Shown here: positions 53,536 through 63,579 of the stretch, one piece after another
How positions within the stretch are numbered: position 1 is the stretch's first letter
How the letters are laid out: the number at the start of each line of letters is the position of its first letter
Origin: a bacterium
GTDB taxonomy: Bacteria > Bdellovibrionota_C > UBA2361 > RFPC01
Assembly: GCA_030428205.1 (NCBI GenBank)
Contig: JAUIBK010000018.1
Coordinates: 1-64,000 of the forward strand
Reading direction: 5' to 3'
DNA: 64,000 bases
Translations under genes and position numbers: made by a program
Notes under the pieces: model-generated
The model's database searches: none
What the model saw: the letters and a program-made list of their open reading frames with translations, nothing else
Told to the model about the DNA's origin: nothing

Positions 53536-54567
53536 GTGACACTGACGCCATTTTCGTACGATTTGCCTCGCGAACGGATCGCGCAGCGACCGGTACATCC
53601 GTATGATTCAGCTAAGTTGCTTGTTGTCGAGCGAGAGGAGGGGGTGTTGCGTGATTCTCTCTTCTCTGATCTCCATACCTTTTTGGACCAAGGCGATCTC
53701 TTATTGCTCAATAATACGAAAGTGTACCCTGCAAGGTTGTGTGGTGTACGATCTGAGACGGGTGGGAGTGTAGAACTTCTCCTCCTCGAACAGCTCAGTG
53801 ATGAAACTTGGCTCTGTTTGGGAAAGCCGCTCAAAAAGCTTCGCAATGGTACGAGCTTAGCGTTTGGTTGTGGCTTGCTTGCTCAGGTTCGTGAGCGAAT
53901 TGATGAGCAGAGAGTTTCTGTTTCTTTTTCTGTCGAAGGGGGACCTTCTTTATTGCCCGAGCGAATGCGAGAGGTAGGAGTGATGCCCATTCCCCCTTAT
54001 ATTCGTGATGGCCAAGCTGATGCACAAGACAAGCAAGATTACCAAACTTCATTTGCTGCGGTTGAAGGAAGTGTCGCAGCGCCTACGGCGAGCCTCCATT
54101 TTACACCTTCTCTCTTTGATTCTTTAGATCAGAACGGAATTGAGCGCGAAACCCTTACGCTCCATGTTGGGACTGCTAGTTTTTTACCTCTTCAACGAGA
54201 TGACGGTTCCCTTGAGTTTTTGCCTCCAGGACAAGAGCTCCTCTCGGTGCCTCATTCTCTCTGTGAAAAGGTAATAAAGTTCCGTAGCCAAGCAAAAAAA
54301 GTTATTCCCGTAGGAACTACAGCAATGCGTGCCCTTGAGAGTGCTATGCGTGGCTGTCTTGATGGTGCAACCGATCTCTTTATTACCCCCGGCTTTGAAT
54401 TTCTCGGTGCTGATGGGCTGATTACAAACTTTCACCAACCTGGTACGACGCATCTTTTACTTGTTGAAGCTCTGCTTGGAAGGGAGCTGCTTGAAGAGGT
54501 GTATGCTCATGCCTTAGAGAATGAATATCGTTTTTTGAGTTATGGGGATGGGATGTTGATATTGTGA
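53536..54567 (+). CDS. queA: S-adenosylmethionine:tRNA ribosyltransferase-isomerase
   Basis: The 343-residue product adds the epoxycyclopentane ring to preQ1-tRNA in the queuosine pathway. Family segments are present: YDLPRERIAQRPVHPYDSAK, LLLNNTKVYPARL, PPYIRDGQADAQDKQDYQTS, TASLHFTPSLFDSL and FITPGFEFLGADGLITNFHQ. The GTG start is used because QueA normally begins within a few residues of this point; the ribosome site is weak, so it may be translated by coupling to the slipin gene four bases upstream. tgt, the other queuosine enzyme, lies 200 bases on. Confidence 0.96.
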   Translation: MTLTPFSYDLPRERIAQRPVHPYDSAKLLVVEREEGVLRDSLFSDLHTFLDQGDLLLLNNTKVYPARLCGVRSETGGSVELLLLEQLSDETWLCLGKPLKKLRNGTSLAFGCGLLAQVRERIDEQRVSVSFSVEGGPSLLPERMREVGVMPIPPYIRDGQADAQDKQDYQTSFAAVEGSVAAPTASLHFTPSLFDSLDQNGIERETLTLHVGTASFLPLQRDDGSLEFLPPGQELLSVPHSLCEKVIKFRSQAKKVIPVGTTAMRALESAMRGCLDGATDLFITPGFEFLGADGLITNFHQPGTTHLLLVEALLGRELLEEVYAHALENEYRFLSYGDGMLIL

Positions 54568-54619
54568 TGCCAACCTTGATAGTGCTCAAGATCTATTCTG
54601 CCCCTCTCTCCTTCCTCTT

Positions 54620-54700
54620 CCTTCTCTTGCACCTGCACCTAACTCCTCCTCCTTTTCCAAGTTATAAATACGAGGAGATAGGTACAGGTGCAAGAGAAGG
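54620..54700. repeat. Inverted repeat between queA and tgt
   Basis: CCTTCTCTTGCACCTGCACC T (54620-54640) pairs with 54680-54700 at 20 of 21 positions, and the stem continues outward imperfectly (CCCCTC at 54601 with GAGGGG near 54726). A single-arm relative lies at 61341-61378. The region sits immediately upstream of the tgt promoter. Confidence 0.88.
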
Positions 54701-54728
54701 ATGAGGATAAGGAATAGGAGGAGGGGTT

Positions 54729-55895
<1,167 letters not shown>

Positions 55896-55903
55896 GGTTA
55901 GTA

Positions 55904-56069
55904 AGGCGAAGGCTGATACCAAGAATAAGACCAAGACTCAGATATAGACAAAGGCTGAGACTAAGAAGAAGAAAGAGAATAAGGGCTATCCTTGCCTAAA
56001 CATCAGCCTTAGTCTCTGTCTTCGCCTATATCTGAGTCTTGGTCTTATTCTTGGTATCAGCCCCCGCCT
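55904..56069. repeat. Long hairpin of the AAGGC family, copy 2
   Basis: Bases 55904-55947 and 56026-56069 form a 44-bp stem with two mismatches, continuing inward to about 55965/56008. The arm contains GCTGATACCAAGAATAAGAC. The arm sequence differs from the copy at 16933-17085 at many positions, yet each copy pairs with itself. It lies just after the tgt stop. No T-run follows. Confidence 0.94.
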
Positions 56070-56219
56070 CTCCCTCAATTGGCAAAAGACTTGCATTACT
56101 CTCTCCCCAAAGAAAACAGCTCCGAGATCTTAAGCTAACCCCCTGATCTTACGACAGGGTTACTATGCAAGATCTCTCTTTCTGTGTGTCTGCTCATTCT
56201 TAGTTGAAGGTTGTTTGTT

Positions 56220-56813
56220 GTGTTTTTAAGATTTTCCTTTCTCGCGCTCTTACTTTTTGCCCCCACCATTTCTACTGCTCAGTCCTTTGATGAGGGGCAG
56301 TTTTTAGATCGTATTATCGAGCGAATTATTCCGCGAGTGACGTGCAAGAAATGTAAGAAACGCTTTAAGAGATGTAAGCGTACGAAATGCGAGGAGCAAG
56401 GTTACCTCTCATTACAAGAATGTCCATCCGAGATCAAAAAAGACGCGCAGTGCAAGAAGAAAAGAAAGCGTTGTAAAAAGAAAGCTGGAGGCTGTTCAGG
56501 TGGTGGTTCTGGCGAAGGTTCAGGTAGTGGGGGCTCTGGTAATTCTGGAGGCTCTGGTGGATCTGGTGGCTCGGGAGGTTCCGGTGGTGGTTCAGGCGTA
56601 GTATGTGGAGGAGCCCCCTCAGGTATCAACCCAAATCCCAGCTCTGGGGCTGCTATATGGAATCAAACATGCTCCGCTTGTCATTCAAGCGGCTCAAAGA
56701 ATGGCCGAACCTATGCACAGATTAAACAAGCTATTCAAAATGAGTCAGATATGAACTCACTTAGTGTGCTCTCGAATCAGAACGTGGCAGACGTGGCGTG
56801 TTATCTTAACTAG
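56220..56813 (+). CDS. Secreted Cys-rich protein with Gly/Ser linker and cytochrome c-like domain
   Basis: The 197-residue product has a signal peptide (MFLRFSFLALLLFAPTISTA, cleavage near AQ|S), a Lys/Cys-rich region (residues 40-95, eight Cys including CKKC), a Gly/Ser linker of about 35 residues, and a C-terminal domain with the heme c motif CSACH (Cys151, Cys154, His155) and a possible distal Met178. This looks like a short class I cytochrome c. I start at GTG 56220, which has AAGG nine bases upstream; TTG 56211 is in frame but too close. Location would be periplasm or surface. The Cys-rich part is not recognised. Confidence 0.75.
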   Translation: MFLRFSFLALLLFAPTISTAQSFDEGQFLDRIIERIIPRVTCKKCKKRFKRCKRTKCEEQGYLSLQECPSEIKKDAQCKKKRKRCKKKAGGCSGGGSGEGSGSGGSGNSGGSGGSGGSGGSGGGSGVVCGGAPSGINPNPSSGAAIWNQTCSACHSSGSKNGRTYAQIKQAIQNESDMNSLSVLSNQNVADVACYLN

Positions 56814-56959
56814 AAACCATCTCAAAAATATCTTCTCCTCGAGGGGGGCTGAAAGCTAACTTGCTTCATCCTCCTTGTTACGAGTGCTCGATAGCCTCAT
56901 AGGCTGTCTGCGCGCGCTCCAATGGCTTCTTCGCGTATTAGCTCCTATCACCCCTCTCC

Positions 56960-58279
56960 TCACGAAGCTATTTTTGAGATGGTTTCTAGAGGTGGGGATT
57001 GACTCACTTCAGTTTCGAGTTCATGAAAGAGCGTTTCAGCAACGATTTCGTGACCAATAGAGTTCCAGTGTACATCGTCAGTCCAGTAGGCCCATTCCCC
57101 CGATTCTTCTAATAGCTTGTTTGCTTTCTCTCTTAGGGGTGTCAGGATATCTATGAATCGAATGTTTTGCGACTTGGCGAGCTGTTGAGAGTATAGGTGA
57201 AAGAGGGGCCTCTGCAGGCTATTATTGCTTTTGAAGATTTTCCAGTATACCTCGGCCTTTGTCGGAGCAACCGTTAGAATGAGTTCTTGTTTTGCTAGGA
57301 GCTCTTCCTCTAGTTTTCGTATGATCTGCTCAAGCATCTTCCAGTTCTGTTGATTCTTGAGAGCTTGCTCTGATTGCAGGGAGTTTGGAGATTCTGGATC
57401 CCAATAGAGAATAGTTTTTCCTCGATAGGTAGTTGTTAAAATGTGGTCCTTGTAGGGTGGAGAGAGTAAATGGAATTTTTGGGATATAAACTGATACAGT
57501 GCGCAAGATTGCTGACTGTTTCTCAGAGAGGTGAGAAGCGTTAATGCTTTTGACTGAGGTCTGATTTTTTGGGGCAAGGGGAGAAGGGAGTGGTCTACGC
57601 CCAGATCATTTCCTGAAAAGAGCATAAGTATCAAGTAAGTCCGACCTTGGTGCTCAAGCCTGTTTTTCTCAAGAGCATAGGTGAACAGTTCTTGGATGGG
57701 AGTAGCTCCAGCTATTCCTAAATTGCAGACGGGCTTATTGAGAAGTTTGCTTAGTTTTTGAGACCAAATGTTTTCTTGGGACTCGCCCGTGCCAAATACG
57801 AATGAATCTCCTAGCGCTATTATATAGGGCTTGGAGCAGTTAGCCCTCGAGTTTCTATATCCAAAGGAGTCGGACCTGAAGGAAACCGTTCTTGGAGTTC
57901 CGATGTCTGTCTTTCCAGACAGGTAGCTGAGGTCGCCGAGGATCTCTCCTTGAAATGATTTATCTTTTTGGTAGTGAAAAATTGAAATGTTTTTTTGGTG
58001 ACGAACTTGTAGGAGGGCCTGAGAGGGGAAGAGGTGAAAGAAATGATGGCTTCCTCGTAGAGTTAGTTCTATGCAGAGAACGGCGGTACTGGCCCCAATG
58101 AATATGAAAAGGTAGTTCGAAAGGCGTTGTTGCTTTCTTTCGCTGCTTCGATGCCACTCAGCCGAAAGAGTGGCAGAAAAGAGAAGAGTAACCAGAAGGG
58201 AGAGGTCTGGAAGGAGTCCCAGGACCCAAAGAAGAATAGCTAAGGTAGATGTGATAAGAAAGATAACCACAGAGCTCAT
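56960..58279 (-). CDS. SGNH-hydrolase-like membrane protein
   Basis: The 439-residue product has three N-terminal hydrophobic helices (about 4-20, 27-42 and 53-70), then an SGNH/GDSL-like domain: block I LGDSFVFGTGESQE (Ser in GDS), block III FSGNDLGVDH and block V DDVHWNSIGHEIVAETL with the catalytic Asp-x-x-His. Such proteins include acyl-ester hydrolases and the AlgX/DltD relatives that act on surface polysaccharides; the substrate is unknown. The CBS-HelD operon follows it in the same direction (10-base gap to the CBS gene). Confidence 0.82.
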   Translation of the reverse strand: MSSVVIFLITSTLAILLWVLGLLPDLSLLVTLLFSATLSAEWHRSSERKQQRLSNYLFIFIGASTAVLCIELTLRGSHHFFHLFPSQALLQVRHQKNISIFHYQKDKSFQGEILGDLSYLSGKTDIGTPRTVSFRSDSFGYRNSRANCSKPYIIALGDSFVFGTGESQENIWSQKLSKLLNKPVCNLGIAGATPIQELFTYALEKNRLEHQGRTYLILMLFSGNDLGVDHSLLPLPQKIRPQSKALTLLTSLRNSQQSCALYQFISQKFHLLSPPYKDHILTTTYRGKTILYWDPESPNSLQSEQALKNQQNWKMLEQIIRKLEEELLAKQELILTVAPTKAEVYWKIFKSNNSLQRPLFHLYSQQLAKSQNIRFIDILTPLREKANKLLEESGEWAYWTDDVHWNSIGHEIVAETLFHELETEVSQSPPLETISKIAS

Positions 58280-58288
58280 TGCCGGATG

Positions 58289-59224
58289 CTAGGAGAGCTC
58301 TTTGATAATCAGCTCAGAGAGAAACGAAAAGAAATTCTTTACCGAGAGCACCCCTTCTAAGCTTTCGTCGTCTCCCATCACGGGGATGTGTCGAAATCCT
58401 CCGTCAGAAAACATTTGAAAGGCATATGCAATTCCAGTACTCATAAGCGCCGTTTGAGGCTTTGGAGTCATGACATCACTGAGCTTTGTCTCTTCGAGAG
58501 GGAGGTCTTCAAGCGCGACCTTCATAACATAGTCTCGGCCGGTGAAGATGCCGCTGAGTTTTCCGTTTGAATCTGTGGCGAGGACACAACCAGTCTTAGC
58601 TTTCTGCAGGCCTTCAAGCGCGACACGTAACGTTGTTGCTTCGTGAAAGACAACAGGCTTTGAAGGAGAGAGTACGTTGATATCTTGCGCAAAGAAGGCA
58701 TCGACTTCGTTTTTCTCATCGAGGGTAATCGGATCATTGCCAGTGATTTTAGATGAAATGTGCTTATGAACGTGATCGATGATGTCTTTTGTTGAGATGA
58801 TCGAAATTTTGGATTTGTCGTTATCTGTGAGGAGGGGGAGGTGACGATATCCGCCTAGTGCAAGCTCATGGATGGCTCGAGCGACACTAGCGCTCCGGGA
58901 CATTGTTATTGGATTATTGGTCATGACCTCTTGAACAGGAGTATCGGTGATACTGTACTCAGAGAGGGCAACTTTGAGTAGGAGATCGCGTTCAGTGAAA
59001 ATACCTGCAAGTTCTCCAGTAGGACCAATAACGAGAACGCTTCCAATTTTGTGTCGCCGTAATGCTTCAATTGCTTCTCGGAGCGATGCAGTGGGTACTG
59101 CAGATACAGGAGGATCGGTCGGCTCAAGCGCAGAGGTTGTTTTTGAAAGAAGTATCCGTTTGAGCAAACTCGGTGTCGTAGCGGGCATACGGTGAGAATA
59201 CTGTCTTAGAGGGGATTTAGGCAA
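58289..59224 (-). CDS. Protein with four CBS domains (two Bateman modules)
   Basis: The 311-residue product is essentially all CBS: pairs at about 40-150 (IGSVLVIGPTGELAGIFTER and YRHLPLLTDND) and 190-300 (GCVLATDSNGKLSGIFTGRD and FRHIPVMGDDESLEGVLSV). Bateman modules bind AMP, ATP, SAM or c-di-AMP-type nucleotides. No enzymatic domain is fused. The start is TTG 59222-59224 or ATG 59186-59188 (MPATTPSLLKR). It ends or begins within nine bases of the HelD gene, so they are an operon and the protein may regulate HelD. Confidence 0.85.
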   Translation of the reverse strand: MPKSPLRQYSHRMPATTPSLLKRILLSKTTSALEPTDPPVSAVPTASLREAIEALRRHKIGSVLVIGPTGELAGIFTERDLLLKVALSEYSITDTPVQEVMTNNPITMSRSASVARAIHELALGGYRHLPLLTDNDKSKISIISTKDIIDHVHKHISSKITGNDPITLDEKNEVDAFFAQDINVLSPSKPVVFHEATTLRVALEGLQKAKTGCVLATDSNGKLSGIFTGRDYVMKVALEDLPLEETKLSDVMTPKPQTALMSTGIAYAFQMFSDGGFRHIPVMGDDESLEGVLSVKNFFSFLSELIIKELS

Positions 59225-59233
59225 TCACTTCTC

Positions 59234-61276
59234 TTATTCATGCTGGCGGTGCTGACGTCCCTGGTCGTCTTCCTCAATCGTAAAGTCGTATCCACGTACC
59301 ATCTTCGAGTGGATGTGGGGCAAGAATCTTGAGGGTCGACCCCAAGAAGCAATGGCTAAGTTTTCCTCAGCTCTAGTAACCCCGATGTAGAGTAGGTTTT
59401 GAGCAATTCGATTAGGTGGGTATGCTTTTGAAGAGACATCCCACAGCAGAACGTTGGTAAATTCAAGACCTTTTACCTGTTTTGCATCAGTAACGATAAT
59501 TCCTTCTTCAAAAGAAAAAGAGTGGTTGTCACCAATTCGAGCGAGTGCTCCAAAGGTGGGCTCAAGAAGGCTTAGAGCGTATTTGGCCACTGGTGGAGTT
59601 GGGCAGATGACAGCGGTGATAGCCCGCGGATATTTTTCAATTGCGGTTTGTAGCCAGCGGAGCATGTATCCCACGCACTCTTCTTCTGCACGTGTGTGGA
59701 ACCAAATAGGTCGTCGACCGGGGCGTCCTTTCTTGACCGTATTACGTTGTTGAATCCGATCGGCGAGTTTCATGATTGGATACGTTGAACGGTGGCTAAC
59801 TTCAAGCTTAACGTATTTTGAGATCTCTTCTTTGAGCGACCAGCGGCGTCTCAATTGATCCCAGCCGGGGAAGGTATTTTCTTCGCTGACCTGTTGGGCA
59901 GTGTCTCCAACAAGTGTGAGTTGATAAGGCTCGGGGACAGCTTCGATGAGAGAAGCAAGTTGAGTGGCGCTTACATCTTGAACTTCGTCTACAACAAGGT
60001 GTTCGAACTTTCCAAATTCGCCTGAGGGTAGGCAAACACCACCGTAGGCTATTTCAGAAAAGCGCATAAAGAGTGCTTCGTCAGCGTGATCGAGGGTATG
60101 CTCCTTGCTGGTTAGTGAAAAGTACTGATGAGCCTCTTCAAAGAGAGAGTCTGTGAGCAAGCGAGTTTCATCGTTTGCAAGGATCTCATCTTTTCGCTTG
60201 AGGGTTTCAAACAGTGCCGCAAAGAATTCTCTTTCGGTGTGTGCCTGCTCTTTGACGACTTTTTCGAAGGTTGTCAGAAAAGACATTGAGCCTTTGAGAC
60301 GCACAACGCCGAGTGGGGTGGGCTGCTGAAGGCGGCGGACGGCCCCGTCTTCGAGAAGAAAGTTTGGAGCGTGTTTCGTAATAGTCACCTTTGCCCAATC
60401 TGAGAAGGTGAGTACTGGCACATCGTGAATACCCATCGATGGGAGTGTTTGAGAGATGTAGGAACGGAGAACGTTGCTGAGTACAATGACGCCACACTTT
60501 TGTGGGTCGAGGGCGGCGTTGTCTTCGTGTAGAAGCCAAGCTAAGCGGTGTAGGGCAACGGTTGTCTTTCCTGATCCGGCAATCCCTTGGATAAGAATTG
60601 CTGTCTCCACTTCTTCGGTAATTGTTCTAAACTGATCGGGAGTGATGAGAGGAAGAATGTTCTTAAGAAGGAGAGAACGACCTTGTGCTCCGCCGATAGC
60701 GCCTGGTCTGTGCCACTTGCCATCAGTTTGCTCGAAGGTACCAAAGCGACAACTGATAGATTTGAGCTCACCATTTTTAATCTCTACGCTATGTCGTAAT
60801 ACGATCTTCCCTTCGCGATCCCTTCCTTGGATCTCTTCGGCGTACTCTTCGCCCTCTTTGTACTCGTAATACAACTTTGAGATAGGTGCTTTTCGCCAGT
60901 CTACGATTCGACAATCTGGGTTGGCAGCAAATCCGAGTTTGTATTCAAGTTGAATAGGTTTGCCGTCACGGTCTTCTTCAACTACGAAACGGGCAAAGTA
61001 TGGATTCTCATTGAGCTGGGTAAGCGCCTTCATATCATCGGTGCGCTTGTCTCGAAGAGCATGTGATACGGCTTCGTCCGAAGCGAGCATCGCTTTATCT
61101 TCGTCCCGAGTTGCTGCTACGAGTTCCGCGGTGAGGTCTCTCGCTCTATTTGACTCAATAGAAAGCCGTTTTGAAGTATGGCTTGTTTGTTCCTTGAGCG
61201 ACTGGAGAACTCTCTCGAGGGTCTTGACCTCTTCCTGTATGAGAATCTTCTCTTCTGGGGATAGTTCTGTGCTCAT
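59234..61276 (-). CDS. HelD-like UvrD/SF1 ATPase
   Basis: The 680-residue product has an N-terminal coiled coil (about 5-75), a segment typical of HelD (YFARFVVEEDRDG, CRIVDWRKAPISKLYYEY), and SF1 helicase motifs: Walker A QGIAGSGKTTVALHRLAWLL (about 230-249), motif II LVVDEVQDVSATQL, motif III LVGDTAQQV and a late motif IVTDAKQVKGLEFTNVLLWD. HelD dissociates RNA polymerase from DNA and aids recycling. The operon partner is the CBS protein. Divergent from nuoC across a 413-base gap. Confidence 0.88.
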   Translation of the reverse strand: MSTELSPEEKILIQEEVKTLERVLQSLKEQTSHTSKRLSIESNRARDLTAELVAATRDEDKAMLASDEAVSHALRDKRTDDMKALTQLNENPYFARFVVEEDRDGKPIQLEYKLGFAANPDCRIVDWRKAPISKLYYEYKEGEEYAEEIQGRDREGKIVLRHSVEIKNGELKSISCRFGTFEQTDGKWHRPGAIGGAQGRSLLLKNILPLITPDQFRTITEEVETAILIQGIAGSGKTTVALHRLAWLLHEDNAALDPQKCGVIVLSNVLRSYISQTLPSMGIHDVPVLTFSDWAKVTITKHAPNFLLEDGAVRRLQQPTPLGVVRLKGSMSFLTTFEKVVKEQAHTEREFFAALFETLKRKDEILANDETRLLTDSLFEEAHQYFSLTSKEHTLDHADEALFMRFSEIAYGGVCLPSGEFGKFEHLVVDEVQDVSATQLASLIEAVPEPYQLTLVGDTAQQVSEENTFPGWDQLRRRWSLKEEISKYVKLEVSHRSTYPIMKLADRIQQRNTVKKGRPGRRPIWFHTRAEEECVGYMLRWLQTAIEKYPRAITAVICPTPPVAKYALSLLEPTFGALARIGDNHSFSFEEGIIVTDAKQVKGLEFTNVLLWDVSSKAYPPNRIAQNLLYIGVTRAEENLAIASWGRPSRFLPHIHSKMVRGYDFTIEEDDQGRQHRQHE

Positions 61277-61689
61277 CGGCCTCTACGCTAAAAGGAAGCT
61301 ACCCAAACTACCTGTTGTTGGGGGAAAAAGAAAGGTTTTGGTGCAAGTACAGGTGTAGGAGGAAGAGAAGGAGGAGGATTAAGATAAAGATGGGGAGAAG
61401 GGGGAGATCGATAACGAGAGGGTATTTCACAGAACGGCGTTTGTTTAGCCTCTAACTACTCTCAATCCTAATGTATTGCGACAAAATGGCGAAGTATACT
61501 ACTGTCTCCTAGAAGCCTAAGCGCCTCTACCGGAGAAGTGTCTCTCATTCCTACAATCCTCTCCCCCAGAGTACTAGGCTCTTCATGGTTTGTTTTGCGT
61601 TCTATTCCTCGTTGAGGATGAGAACGCTGGGTGTGCTGCGTTGTATGACGTACGTTCCATACCCAGTCTTATTACAATTTAGGGTAAGG
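61277..61689 (+). promoter_or_regulatory. nuoC upstream region with candidate promoter and a single-arm repeat
   Basis: TATACT at 61495-61500 with TGTATT 17 bases upstream (61472-61477) is a candidate nuoC promoter; GAAGTATACTACT here matches 2832-2844 upstream of clpX. Positions 61341-61378 (GTGCAAGTACAGGTGTAGGA and more) resemble one arm of the hairpin between queA and tgt without its partner. No gene is seen in this 413-base stretch. Confidence 0.35.
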
Positions 61690-62271
61690 ATGTCCGTGTC
61701 TTCATCAGATCAAGCCGCTCTTAGTGAACAACTCTTACAGCTCCTCCGTTCAAAACTAGGAAATCAGATTGTGTCATCGAGCGTGGAGCTTGGTGATGCG
61801 ATTGTCTGGATTAAACGCTCAGAGATGCTGAACTTCTTTCAGATCCTAAAGCTTGATACTGAGCTTGATTTCTCGATGTTGCTTGATACTACGGTGGTTG
61901 ATTGGCTCGACTCGCGTGATGAGCGTTTCGAAGTTGTTTATCACCTTATGAGTTTATCGAAAAAGTTTCGTCTTCGCGTTAAAATAGCCGTTCCCGAAGA
62001 GGAGGCGCATGTTGATTCTCTTGTCTTGCTTTGGCCTTCAGCGAATTTTATGGAGCGAGAGGCGTGGGATATGTATGGGGTAGATTTTAAGGGTCATCCC
62101 GATCTTCGACGTATTCTTATGTATGATGAGTTTGAAGGGCACCCTCTGCGTAAAGACTATCCATTACGTGGAAAGCAGCCACGAGTTCCTCTGCGCCACC
62201 CGGAAGTTGATAACACATCCCGTCATATGCACCGAGAGGCATTGGTGAATATTGGTGGGGCGCGCAACTAA
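61690..62271 (+). CDS. nuoC: NADH-quinone oxidoreductase subunit C (30 kDa type)
   Basis: The 193-residue product has the NuoC signature FMEREAWDMYGVDFKGHPDL and RRILMYDEFEGHPLRKDYPL near the C-terminus. It is a peripheral-arm subunit of complex I and belongs next to NuoD, encoded three bases on. I start at ATG 61690 (MSVSSSDQAALSEQ) with AGGG upstream; the frame opens earlier (61585), but the extra 35 residues do not resemble the family. nuoA and nuoB are not between here and HelD, so they must be elsewhere if present. Confidence 0.95.
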   Translation: MSVSSSDQAALSEQLLQLLRSKLGNQIVSSSVELGDAIVWIKRSEMLNFFQILKLDTELDFSMLLDTTVVDWLDSRDERFEVVYHLMSLSKKFRLRVKIAVPEEEAHVDSLVLLWPSANFMEREAWDMYGVDFKGHPDLRRILMYDEFEGHPLRKDYPLRGKQPRVPLRHPEVDNTSRHMHREALVNIGGARN

Positions 62272-62310
62272 GGAGTGACGGCCAAGCGGCGTATTTCAAA
62301 AGTGGGAAGC

Positions 62311-63570
62311 ATGAATAACAACGAAAAGAGCTTACTAAATGTCGATTACGGAATTGGTGGGATAACAACTCATCTTCGGCCCAGAGAGGAAGGAGATGAC
62401 CTTCACTCTGAAACGATGGTGTTGAACCTGGGACCCGCTCACCCAGCAACGCACGGAACTGTTCGTATCGTCGCTGAGCTCTCAGGGGAAAAGATTGTTG
62501 ATGCTGATGTTGAACTCGGGTTTCTTCACCGCGGTTTTGAAAAGATGTGTGAGACGGTTGATTACAACCAGGTCATGCCTTATGCCGATCGACTCAACTA
62601 CGTCTCTCCGATTATTAATAACGTGGGCTGGTGCCTTACTGTTGAAAAGTTACTCGAAATCGAAGTTCCTAAGCGTGCGCAATATATCCGTGTGATCATG
62701 TCTGAGTTGTCGCGTATCAGCGATCACTTAACCTGCCTTGGCGCGTCTGCCATGGAGCTTGGCGCGTTTACCGTCATGCTCTACCTCATGCAGGCGAGAG
62801 AGTACATTTGGGAGCTCATTGAGGATGTCACTGGTGCTCGGCTTACTATCTCTTATGGTCGTGTCGGGGGGCTCAAAGCAGATCTCCCTGAAGGTTTTGC
62901 TGAGAAGATGCATAAGGCGCTTGATGGTACCCGCGATCAGCTCGACAAAGCTGATAGGCTTTTGACCCGCAACCGCATCTTTATTGATCGGATGTGTGAT
63001 GTTGGGACCATTTCTAAAGAAGATGCCATCGCATACGGGTGTACCGGGCCCTTTGGTCGAGCTTCCGGGGTGGATTATGATGTTCGCCGTGACTATCCAT
63101 ACTCTTCCTACGAAGATTTCTCTTTTGAAGTTCCGCTAGGCGAAAAGGGTGATAACTACGATCGCTTTCTTGTTCGATACGAAGAGATTTTTCAGTCAAT
63201 GCGTATCTGCGAGCAAGCCATCAAGAATCTTCCCACTGGCCCTATCTGCGTAGATGATCCGCATATTGTACTCAACCCGAAAGAAGGGGTTTACAGTTCT
63301 ATTGACGGCATGATCAACCACTTTGAGCTAGTTATTTTTGGAGTCAAACCCCCTCAAGGAGATGTTTATATTCCTGTAGAAGGTGGCAATGGAGAGCTTG
63401 GTTTCTATACTGTCTCTGATGGAACAGGGAAGCCTTACAAAGTGCATGTTCGTCCCCCGTGCTTTGTTCACATGGGGACCATGAAGAAGATGCTCTTGGG
63501 ATCAAATATTGCTGACGTTGTTCCGATCTTTGGAATGATTAATATGATTGGTGGTGAGTGCGATAGATAG
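62311..63570 (+). CDS. nuoD: NADH-quinone oxidoreductase subunit D (49 kDa type)
   Basis: The 419-residue product has the quinone-site motifs LNLGPAHPATHGTVRIVAEL, then LGFLHRGFEKMCE, and a final MINMIGGECDR. It binds next to NuoB and the quinone. The start is uncertain: GTG 62275 is in frame right after the nuoC stop but its AGGA overlaps it; ATG 62311 has GGGAAG close upstream, and GTG 62302 is also possible. The conserved part begins about residue 35 in the short form. Confidence 0.96.
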   Translation: MNNNEKSLLNVDYGIGGITTHLRPREEGDDLHSETMVLNLGPAHPATHGTVRIVAELSGEKIVDADVELGFLHRGFEKMCETVDYNQVMPYADRLNYVSPIINNVGWCLTVEKLLEIEVPKRAQYIRVIMSELSRISDHLTCLGASAMELGAFTVMLYLMQAREYIWELIEDVTGARLTISYGRVGGLKADLPEGFAEKMHKALDGTRDQLDKADRLLTRNRIFIDRMCDVGTISKEDAIAYGCTGPFGRASGVDYDVRRDYPYSSYEDFSFEVPLGEKGDNYDRFLVRYEEIFQSMRICEQAIKNLPTGPICVDDPHIVLNPKEGVYSSIDGMINHFELVIFGVKPPQGDVYIPVEGGNGELGFYTVSDGTGKPYKVHVRPPCFVHMGTMKKMLLGSNIADVVPIFGMINMIGGECDR

Positions 63571-63579
63571 GAAGTTGTT

